From CAWEDP01 sp963807925 (GTDB taxonomy: Bacteria; Acidobacteriota; Vicinamibacteria; Vicinamibacterales; CAVVIG01), in NCBI GenBank assembly GCA_963807925.1, contig CAWEDP010000003.1, forward strand, positions 496,001 through 560,000: DNA of 64,000 nt. The letters run 5' to 3'. A program made the position numbers and the translations under genes. Of this stretch, positions 51,951-58,994 are shown piece by piece. Position 1 is the stretch's first letter; every line of letters begins with the position of its first letter. The notes beneath the pieces were generated by a model that had not been told where the DNA came from, made no database searches, and was given only the letters and a program-made list of their open reading frames with translations.

Positions 51951-52692
51951 TCACCACATCGACGCGCGCTTGATCCAGAGCAGGACGAATCCGACGCCGA
52001 TGGCGACAAGGGTTCCGCGTTCGCTCAGGAACGTCTCGCGCCAGGAGAACGCCGGTCCCTCGAGTGCCGGCACCGGTCCGCCCACGGCCGAGGGCCGCTC
52101 GACCGGAGACTGCTGGCCGGCGACTGACGACCGTGCAGACTGACGACCGACGAAGGGAATCCACCGAGGGACGCGGGCCCCGTAGGCACGGGTACTCGTC
52201 TCCCCGCCTGGCTTCGAGCAGTGTCTCTTCCCAGCCGACGATGGCGTGATATTCGGCGGCGAGGAGGACGATGAAGATCGGTGCGAGCCAGGGAAGTCGG
52301 GCGCTGAGGGCGAACCCGGTCCACAGCGCGATGTTGGCGAGGTACAGTGGGTTGCGGACTCTGGAGAACGGTCCGGTGCGGACGAGCGGGCCGAGACGGT
52401 CGGTGCGCGTCCTCGATACGACGCCAATGTGACGGACGGCCCAGAGGCGCAGCGCTTCGGCCGTCGCCACCAGCGCCACGCCGGCAACGACGAGCATGGT
52501 CGCGTGGGGGTGGTCGCCGGTGGGAACGACGAGCAGCGCCGCCGCCAGAGGCAGCGGGATCGTCGTACGATGGTGGAAGAGCCAGCCTCCGAGTGCCGGC
52601 AGCCGTCGGGTATCGTTGGAAGGGCCGGACGCCAAGGGTTCCGCAGTCTGACGCGGCCTTGCGATCGTTGTCAAAAAGACCGGCTCGCGCAC
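51951..52692 (-). CDS. Isoprenylcysteine-methyltransferase-like membrane protein, one-base frameshift
   Basis: Reads as about 246 residues when one extra base in GGGTAC at 52190-52195 is ignored. Membrane helices include LPLAAALLVVPTG, ATMLVVAGVALVATAEALRL and a hairpin near LYLANIALWTGFALSARL. The ICMT/PEMT signature is LGPLVRTGPFSRVRNPLYLA with the later EETLLEARRGDEY, then in the next frame RAYGARVPRWIPFVG. A last helix ends the protein. GTG 52692 is a tentative start. The promoter gap is shared with cysM. Confidence 0.65.
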
Positions 52693-52729
52693 GGCGATTT
52701 TGACAGGGCAGCGGCGGTTGATATAATCC

Positions 52730-52750
52730 GGACTAGTTCGGTCGTATATC
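52730..52750 (+). promoter_or_regulatory. Rrf2/IscR-type operator upstream of cysM
   Basis: GGAC-N6-GGTCGTATATC, with GACTAGTTCGGTC resembling the GACT...AGTC core of IscR type-1 sites. The same element occurs at 55611-55631 before the rrf2 gene. TTGATA at 52718-52723 may be the -35 of the promoter it overlaps. The cysM ATG follows 3 bases after the element. Confidence 0.65.
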
Positions 52751-52753
52751 CCC

Positions 52754-53695
52754 ATGACTTCGTCTGCGGCTTCAAAGAACGTCGACCGCGTCGCGGCCTC
52801 TGTGCTGGATCTGGTCGGTCGGACACCGCTCATCCGGTTGCACCGCTTCGAGCAGGAGACGCCCGGTGTGGAGCTCTGGGCCAAAGCTGAATGGCAGAAT
52901 CCGGGCGGGTCGGTCAAGGACCGCGCGGCGAGCCGGATGATTCTCGACGGCGAGGCGTCGGGCGCCCTGACGCCCGGCAAGACCATTCTGGATGCGACGT
53001 CTGGCAACACCGGCATCGCGTATGCCATGGTGGGCGCGGCGAAAGGCTACGCGGTCAAGCTGTGCCTGCCCGACAACGCCAGCCGCGAGCGGAAGATGAT
53101 TCTCCGTGCGCTCGGGACCGAGCTCGTGCTGACCAATCCGCTCGAAGGCACCGACGGCGCCATTCGCGAGGCGCGGCGGCTGTACGCCGAGGAGCCCGAC
53201 AAGTACTTCTATCCCGACCAGTACAACAACGACGGCAACTGGCGCGCGCACTACGACACGACGGCGCCCGAGATCATCGAGCAGACGAGCGGCCGGTTGA
53301 CGCACTTTGTCGCGGGCCTGGGCACGAGCGGAACGTTCGTCGGCACGGCGCGGCGGCTCCGTCAGTTCAATCCGGCCATTCGACTGATTTCCTTCCAGCC
53401 GAGCGGCCCGTTTCACGGTCTCGAAGGGCTCAAGCACATGGAGTCGGCCATCGTGCCCGGCATCTACGATCCGTCGCTCGCCGACGAAGATCTGCGGGTG
53501 CAGAGCGAGCGCGCCTACGAGCTCGCGAGACGGCTGGCGCGCGAGGAAGGGCTGCTGGTGGGTATCTCGTCGGGTGCGGCGCTGGCGGCCGTGCTGCAGG
53601 TCGCGCAGGCGCTCGACCATGGCGTCATCGTCACGATCTTTCCCGACGGCGCCGCGAAGTATCTGACCGAGAAATTCTGGGGCGACGATGAGTGA
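52754..53695 (+). CDS. cysM: Cysteine synthase, CysM-type
   Basis: 313 residues, fold-type II PLP enzyme. The Schiff-base lysine is in NPGGSVKDRAA, the substrate loop is TSGNTGIAYAM, and GLGTSGTFVGTARRL binds the PLP phosphate. HMESAIVPGIYD and the C-terminus match the CysM group that uses O-phosphoserine or a protein thiocarboxylate. Position before a JAMM protease and a CysO-like protein strongly suggests the thiocarboxylate route, as in mycobacteria. The stop overlaps the next gene. Confidence 0.93.
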   Translation: MTSSAASKNVDRVAASVLDLVGRTPLIRLHRFEQETPGVELWAKAEWQNPGGSVKDRAASRMILDGEASGALTPGKTILDATSGNTGIAYAMVGAAKGYAVKLCLPDNASRERKMILRALGTELVLTNPLEGTDGAIREARRLYAEEPDKYFYPDQYNNDGNWRAHYDTTAPEIIEQTSGRLTHFVAGLGTSGTFVGTARRLRQFNPAIRLISFQPSGPFHGLEGLKHMESAIVPGIYDPSLADEDLRVQSERAYELARRLAREEGLLVGISSGAALAAVLQVAQALDHGVIVTIFPDGAAKYLTEKFWGDDE

Positions 53696-54156
53696 CGCGA
53701 CCGTCGGGCGCCTGGTCCTCGAAGGCGAGGTCGCCGCCGCGATCCGCCGGCACGGCGAAGAGACCTACCCGCACGAGTGCTGCGGCGCGCTGGTCGGCCG
53801 CGGGGGCCGGACGAGGGCCACCGTGCCGCTGCCGAACACCACCGAAGAAGGGCCACGACGGCGCTTTCTTGTGCGCCCCTCCGATTACCGGCTCGCCGAG
53901 CGGAGGGCAGACGAGCTTGGCGGCGAGCTGCTCGGGTTCTATCACTCGCACCCGGATCATCCGGCGCGGCCGTCGCAGTACCGATCTCGATCACGCGTGG
54001 CCGACGTTTGCGTATGTCATCGTGGCGGTTGCGGCGGGTGCCTCGGCGGACATGACGGTGTGGTACCTCAGGGACGACCGCACCACATTCGAGAAGGGCG
54101 AGCTTCATGGCGACAAGAATCCTGATTCCGACTCCGCTTCGGCCGTTCACCGATAA
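53688..54156 (+). CDS. mec: JAMM/Mpr1-Pad1-type metalloprotease (Mec-like), one-base frameshift
   Basis: 155 residues once the extra C in AGTACC at 53978-53982 is ignored. The JAMM core is complete across the junction: the Glu in the first helix-strand (YPHECCGALVGR), GFYHSHPDHPARPSQY with the two His, then DLDHAWPTFAYVIVAV with the Asp. Mec cleaves cysteine from the C-terminus of CysO, and may also free the CysO domain from the downstream fusion. It overlaps cysM by 8 bp and the fusion gene by 50 bp. Confidence 0.8.
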
Positions 54157-55564
54157 GCAAGACGCCGTCGAGGCGGATGGCGCAACCGTCGGCGAGCTCT
54201 TGAGCGACCTGACGACGAAGCATGCGGGGCTCAAGTCGCACCTGTACAACGAGCAGGGGCGGCTGCGCAGCTTCGTGAACATCTACGTGAACGACGAGGA
54301 CATTCGCTACCTGCAGAAGGAACAGACGCCCGTGAAGCCCGGCGATACGATCAGCATCATTCCGTCGGTCGCCGGCGGCGCGCCGACGGCCGCCGAGCCG
54401 GCGGTCAGCGAGCTGCCGCAGCTGTCGAACGAAGAGATCAAGCGGTACAGCCGCCATCTGATCATGCCGGAGGTCGGCGTCGAGGGTCAGCGACGGCTGA
54501 AGGGCGGCAGCGTGCTCTGCATCGGCGCCGGCGGCCTCGGATCGCCGGCCGCCATGTATCTCGCCGCGGCAGGCGTCGGCACGATTGGCATCGTCGATTT
54601 CGACGTCGTCGACTACAGCAACCTCCAGCGCCAGATCATCCACGGCACGCCGGACGTCGGGCGCTCGAAGCTCGCGTCGGCGAGGGATCGGCTGCACGCG
54701 ATCAACCCGCATGTCGACGTCCAGACCTATGAAGAGGCGCTGTCCTCGGAGAACGCGCTGCGGCTGTTCGAGCCCTACGACGTCATCCTTGACGGGACCG
54801 ACAACTTCCCCACGCGTTATCTGACCAACGACGCGTGCGTCATCCTCGGCAAGCCGAACGCGTACGGCAGCATCTTCCGCTTCGAAGGCCAGGCGTCGGT
54901 ATTTGCGACCAAACACGGCCCGTGCTACCGGTGCCTCTATCCGGAACCGCCGCCGCCCGGTCTGGTGCCGAGCTGCGCCGAAGGCGGGGTGCTGGGCGTG
55001 CTGCCCGGCATCATCGGCGTGATTCAAGCGACCGAGGCGCTCAAGCTGATCGCGCGGATCGGCGAGCCGCTCATCGGACGGTTCCTGATCTACGACGCGC
55101 TGAAGATGCGGTTCCGCGAGCTGAAGGTGCCGAAGGATCCCCAATGCCCGGTGTGCGGCCCGAATCCGACCGTCACCAAGCTCATCGACTACGAGCAGTT
55201 CTGCGGGATTCATCCCGCCTCCCCGGAGCCGACCACCGTGAATCAGGCGACCGAAATCACTGCAGTCGAGCTGAAGCGGCGGCTCGACCGCGGCGACAAG
55301 CTCACCATCGTCGACGTCCGGGAGCCGAACGAGTACCAGATCAACCGGATCCAGGGGTCGACGCTGATCCCGCTCGGCGACGTGCCGCAGCGCTACCGCG
55401 AGCTCGACCCGGAGGACGAAATCGTCGTTCAGTGCAAGGTGGGCGGCCGCAGCGCCAAGGCGGCAGACTTTCTGCGGTCGGTCGGTTTCAAGCGCGTGCT
55501 GAACCTGAAGGGGGGCATTCTCGACTGGATCGACAAGGTCGATCCGACTCAGCCGAAGTACTGA
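54107..55564 (+). CDS. moeZ: CysO-like ubiquitin fold fused to MoeZ (E1-like) and rhodanese domains
   Basis: 485 residues with three domains. Residues 1-92 are a ThiS/MoaD/CysO-type ubiquitin fold ending IIPSVAGG. Residues 103-345 are the ThiF/MoeB adenylating domain (GAGGLGSPAAMYLAAAGV, DFDVVDYSNLQRQIIHG, two zinc pairs CYRC and CPVC). The rest is a rhodanese domain with active Cys in VQCKVGGRSAKA. MoeZ activates and thiolates CysO in mycobacteria. Here carrier and activator are one chain, so the GG tail is internal unless cut. Between cysM-mec and rrf2. Confidence 0.93.
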   Translation: MATRILIPTPLRPFTDKQDAVEADGATVGELLSDLTTKHAGLKSHLYNEQGRLRSFVNIYVNDEDIRYLQKEQTPVKPGDTISIIPSVAGGAPTAAEPAVSELPQLSNEEIKRYSRHLIMPEVGVEGQRRLKGGSVLCIGAGGLGSPAAMYLAAAGVGTIGIVDFDVVDYSNLQRQIIHGTPDVGRSKLASARDRLHAINPHVDVQTYEEALSSENALRLFEPYDVILDGTDNFPTRYLTNDACVILGKPNAYGSIFRFEGQASVFATKHGPCYRCLYPEPPPPGLVPSCAEGGVLGVLPGIIGVIQATEALKLIARIGEPLIGRFLIYDALKMRFRELKVPKDPQCPVCGPNPTVTKLIDYEQFCGIHPASPEPTTVNQATEITAVELKRRLDRGDKLTIVDVREPNEYQINRIQGSTLIPLGDVPQRYRELDPEDEIVVQCKVGGRSAKAADFLRSVGFKRVLNLKGGILDWIDKVDPTQPKY

Positions 55565-55610
55565 CCGGTCCGGGGGCGCTAGCTATCGCTCCCGGAGAAA
55601 TGTTAAACTC

Positions 55611-55631
55611 GGACCTGGGCGGTCGTATATC
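55611..55631 (+). promoter_or_regulatory. Rrf2/IscR-type operator upstream of rrf2-isc
   Basis: GGAC-CTGGGC-GGTCGTATATC, identical at all 15 framework positions to the element before cysM. It lies 11 bp before the regulator's start, so autoregulation is likely. Confidence 0.65.
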
Positions 55632-55642
55632 GACGGCAACCT

Positions 55643-56113
55643 ATGCTGAGGCTCTCGAAGAAGGCCGATTACGCGCTGATGGCGATGAAGCACCTGGCGC
55701 TGCGCGGCGACCGTGGGTCGTCGAGCGCTCGGGAAATCGCCGAGCAGTACGACATCCCGATCGAACTGATGGCCAAGGTGCTCCAGCGTCTGGTGCAGCG
55801 GGGGCTGCTGGCGTCGCATCAGGGGACGCGGGGCGGCTACCAGCTGTCGCGGCCGCCGCGGCAGATCACGGTCGCCGACGTGATTCAGGCGATCGACGGT
55901 CCCGTTACGGTGACCGCCTGCTCGTCCGACGACGGCAACTGCGAGCAGTACGCGAAGTGCAACGTCCGCGATCCGCTGTGGCGGGTGCGCGAGCGGATCC
56001 TGACGGCGCTCGGCGAGTGCACCGTCGCCGAGCTCGCGGCGGATCCGCCGGCGCGGCCGCCGGTTCCCTCGCGTCCGGCGACGCTGCACACGCACTCGCC
56101 GGGACAGGTGTGA
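55643..56113 (+). CDS. iscR: Rrf2-family Fe-S regulator (IscR-like)
   Basis: 156 residues. The winged helix is SKKADYALMAMKHLAL...SAREIAEQYDIPIELMAKVL with the wing GTRGGYQLSRPP. Three cysteines (ACSSDDGNCEQYAKCNV) in C-x6-C-x5-C spacing match the [2Fe-2S] ligands of IscR. A Pro/Ala-rich tail ends it. It likely senses Fe-S supply and represses its own operon and cysM through the shared operator. It is 42 bp ahead of iscS. Confidence 0.88.
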   Translation: MLRLSKKADYALMAMKHLALRGDRGSSSAREIAEQYDIPIELMAKVLQRLVQRGLLASHQGTRGGYQLSRPPRQITVADVIQAIDGPVTVTACSSDDGNCEQYAKCNVRDPLWRVRERILTALGECTVAELAADPPARPPVPSRPATLHTHSPGQV

Positions 56114-56155
56114 ACATGCCGCACGCGGTGCGGAGCTCGAAATAGAGAGAACACG

Positions 56156-57377
56156 ATGGCGATCAAGCTTCCGATTTACCTGGATTATCACGCGACCACG
56201 CCGGTCGACCCGCGGGTCGTCGAGGCGATGATGCCGTATTTCACGACGCATTTCGGCAACGCCGCGAGCCGCAATCACCCGTTCGGCTGGGAGGCCGAAG
56301 AGGCCGTCGAGACCGCGCGCAAGCAGGTGGCGGAGCTGATCGGGGCGAACCCGAAGGAGATCGTCTTCACGAGCGGCGCGACCGAATCCGACAATCTCGC
56401 CATCAAGGGCGTCGCCGAGATGTACCGGGAGAAGGGCAACCACATCATCACGGCGGTCACCGAGCACAAGGCGGTGATCGACACGTGCAAACGGCTCGAG
56501 AAGCAGGGCTATCGCGTCACGTACCTGCCGGTGCAGAAGGACGGGCTCGTCAATCTCGACGACCTGCGGCAGGCGATGACCGACAAGACGATTCTCATCA
56601 CGATCATGACGGCCAACAACGAGATCGGCGTCATTCAGCCGATCGCCGAGATTGGCGCGATCGCGAAAGCGAAGGGTGTGCTGTTCCACACCGACGCCGT
56701 CCAGGCGGTCGGGAAGGTGCCGTTCAACGTGAACGAGCTGAAGGTGGACCTCGCCTCGATCAGCGCGCACAAGATGTACGGGCCGAAGGGGGTCGGCGCC
56801 CTGTATGTCCGCCGGCGGAACCCGCGCGTGCTGCTGTCGCCCATCATCGACGGCGGGGGCCACGAGCGCGGGATGCGGTCCGGTACGCTCAACGTGCCCG
56901 GCATCGTCGGCTTCGGGAAGGCCGCCGAGTTGTGCCGGCAGGAGATGGTGAGCGATACCACGCGGCTGCGGGCGCTGCGGGACCGACTGAACGAGCGAGC
57001 TGCACCAGAGCCTCGACGAGATCTACATCAACGGCTCGATGGAGCACCGGCTCCCGCACAATCTGAACATCAGCTTTGCGTACGTGGAGGGCGAGTCGCT
57101 TCTGATGGGGATCAACGACGTGGCGGTCTCATCGGGGTCTGCCTGCACGTCGGCCAGTCTCGAGCCGTCTTACGTGCTGAAGGCGCTCGGTGCGGGCGAC
57201 GACCTGGCCCACTCGTCCATCCGGTTCGGGCTCGGGCGATGGACGACCGAGGAGGAAATCGACTACGTCGCGGACAAGCTCACGACCGTGGTCACGCGTC
57301 TGCGCGAGATGTCGCCGCTGTACGAGCTGGCCAAGGAAGGCGTCGATTTGTCGACGATGCAGTGGCAGGTCAACTGA
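56156..57377 (+). CDS. iscS: Cysteine desulfurase IscS, one-base frameshift
   Basis: Reads as 406 residues when one extra base near 56990-57002 is ignored. The first part has YLDYHATTPVDPRV, TSGATESDNLAIKG, the PLP lysine in SISAHKMYGPKG and RSGTLNVPGIVGFG. After the shift come MEHRLPHNLNISFAYVEGES and the catalytic loop SSGSACTSASLEPSYVL, then the IscU-docking tail. It supplies sulfur to IscU. An essential enzyme broken at one base is more likely an assembly error than a real loss. Confidence 0.85.
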
Positions 57378-57420
57378 GGGACTGGAGCCCGGCGTCGGCC
57401 GGGCTTGCGAGGAGAATTCG

Positions 57421-57849
57421 ATGGCTTATTCGGACAAGGTGATCGATCACTACGAAAACCCGCGCAACGTCGGATCGCTGCCGAAGGACGATCCGAACGT
57501 GGGCACCGGCCTGGTCGGCGCACCGGAGTGCGGCGACGTGATGAAGCTGCAGGTGAAGGTGAATCCGGAGACCGGCGTCATCGACGATGCGAAGTTCAAG
57601 ACGTTCGGGTGCGGATCGGCCATCGCGAGCTCGAGCCTGGCCACCGAATGGCTGAAGGGCAAGACCGTGGACCAGGCGCTGGCCATCAAGAACACCGACA
57701 TCGTCACCGAGCTGAGCCTGCCGCCGGTGAAGATCCACTGTTCCGTGCTGGCGGAGGACGCGATCAAGGCGGCGATCGCCGACTACAAGAAGAAGCGGGG
57801 AGGCGCCGCGGAGAGCACCGCCGACACGCACGCGCAGCCGACGGCGTGA
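57421..57849 (+). CDS. iscU: Fe-S scaffold protein IscU
   Basis: 142 residues. Cluster ligands are present: GAPECGDVMKL (Cys plus Asp), FKTFGCGSAIASSS, and LPPVKIHCSVLAEDA, which contains the LPPVK motif recognised by HscA. A short disordered tail follows. It receives sulfur from IscS and builds [2Fe-2S] clusters in the cytosol. Confidence 0.96.
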   Translation: MAYSDKVIDHYENPRNVGSLPKDDPNVGTGLVGAPECGDVMKLQVKVNPETGVIDDAKFKTFGCGSAIASSSLATEWLKGKTVDQALAIKNTDIVTELSLPPVKIHCSVLAEDAIKAAIADYKKKRGGAAESTADTHAQPTA

Positions 57850-57864
57850 GCGCCGACGGGTGGT

Positions 57865-57904
57865 GTCCGCCTTCGGGCGGACCGCTGGAGCCGGCGACGC
57901 CGGC
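57865..57904. repeat. Two strong hairpins between iscU and iscA
   Basis: GTCCGCC-TTCG-GGCGGAC (57865-57882) is a perfect 7-bp stem with a UUCG tetraloop, followed by GCCGGC-GAC-GCCGGC (57890-57904). The pair resembles a dispersed REP-type palindromic unit. It may protect or process the mRNA between the two genes. Confidence 0.55.
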
Positions 57905-57923
57905 CCTACCGGGTGAAGAAAGA

Positions 57924-58253
57924 ATGATGATCGAGATCACCGAGACCGCCGCCCACAAGATCCGCACGCTGATGGCCAAGCAGGGCGTCAGCGAGGGTGG
58001 ACTGCGCGTGGGCGTGAAGGGCGGCGGGTGTTCAGGCCTGAGCTACACGTTTGCGTGGGAGCGGCAGGCGCGCGCCGGCGACGAGGTGTTCGAAGGTCCC
58101 GATGGCGCCAAGTTGTACGTGGATCGGAAGAGCCTGCTGTACCTGAACGGCACGGTGCTCGACTACGACACCAATCTGGTCAGCAAGGGTTTCGTGTTCA
58201 ACAACCCGAACGCGAAAACGACGTGCGGGTGCGGGAGCTCGTTCGGAGCATAG
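57924..58253 (+). CDS. iscA: A-type Fe-S carrier IscA
   Basis: 109 residues. The three cysteine ligands lie in GVKGGGCSGLSYTFA and the terminal TTCGCGSSF. The N-terminus IEITETAAHKIRTLM is typical of the family. It carries iron or clusters to client enzymes. Confidence 0.95.
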   Translation: MMIEITETAAHKIRTLMAKQGVSEGGLRVGVKGGGCSGLSYTFAWERQARAGDEVFEGPDGAKLYVDRKSLLYLNGTVLDYDTNLVSKGFVFNNPNAKTTCGCGSSFGA

Positions 58254-58257
58254 AGGT

Positions 58258-58950
58258 GTGTCTTCCCAGACCACGGCCCCAACTCTGCAAGTCTGCAGAA
58301 CCTGCGGCGGCGGCGCGCCGGTGGACGTCCATTTCTGTCCGCAGTGCACCAAGATCCTCTCGCTCGGGCGGCACGGCGACTACTTCAGCTTCTTCGGCCT
58401 GCCCCGGAAACTGAGACTGGGCGCCGACGATCTCGAGCAGCGGTTCCGAGCCCTCAGCCGGCAGTTTCACCCGGACTACTTCTACAACGCCGACGCCGCC
58501 GAACGCCGCGCCAGCCTGGAGCGGAGCTCGTACCTCAACGACGCGTATCGCACGCTGCGGCAGGCGACCGCCCGCGTCGAGTACCTGCTGCAGCTCGAAG
58601 GCCTGGCCGCCCGCGGTCCCGAGGAAGCGGCCAGACAGGTGCCGCCGTCGCTGCTCGAAGAGGTGTTCGCGCTGAACGAGGAGCTCGACGAGATCCGCCA
58701 ACTGCGCGCCGGCGGCGCGCCGCCCGACGAGTGGAAGGCGCGGCTCGAGCGGGCGCGGCGGCCGATCGAGGCCAAGCGCGGCGAGCACGAGCGCGAGGTC
58801 GAGTCGCTGTCGGCGCGGTGGGACGGCCTGGTCGACACCGGCGCGCCCGAAGAGGATCGCCGCGCCGTGCTCGTCGCGCTGCGCGAGCGCGTGCTCGAGC
58901 GCAACTACATCGGCAATCTGCTCGCGAGCATCGAACGGGAGCTCGCGTAG
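58258..58950 (+). CDS. hscB: Co-chaperone HscB with N-terminal zinc-finger
   Basis: 230 residues from GTG 58258. Two CxxC pairs (VCRTCGGG, FCPQCTK) form a zinc-finger-like leader of about 35 residues, which E. coli HscB lacks but eukaryotic HSC20 has. The J-domain contains YFSFFGLPRKLRL and the HPD tripeptide in QFHPDYFYN. The C-terminal helices bind IscU. Four bp after iscA and 44 bp before hscA. Confidence 0.92.
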   Translation: MSSQTTAPTLQVCRTCGGGAPVDVHFCPQCTKILSLGRHGDYFSFFGLPRKLRLGADDLEQRFRALSRQFHPDYFYNADAAERRASLERSSYLNDAYRTLRQATARVEYLLQLEGLAARGPEEAARQVPPSLLEEVFALNEELDEIRQLRAGGAPPDEWKARLERARRPIEAKRGEHEREVESLSARWDGLVDTGAPEEDRRAVLVALRERVLERNYIGNLLASIERELA

Positions 58951-58994
58951 GAAGGACGCGGAGGCTCTGGCGCCCGGCGCGGCCATCGACACAT

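Noticed and set aside
54590..54607. Second sigma-54 promoter candidate (TTGGCATCGTCGATTTCG)
   Set aside because: It lies inside the MoeZ domain and lacks the -12 TTGC.
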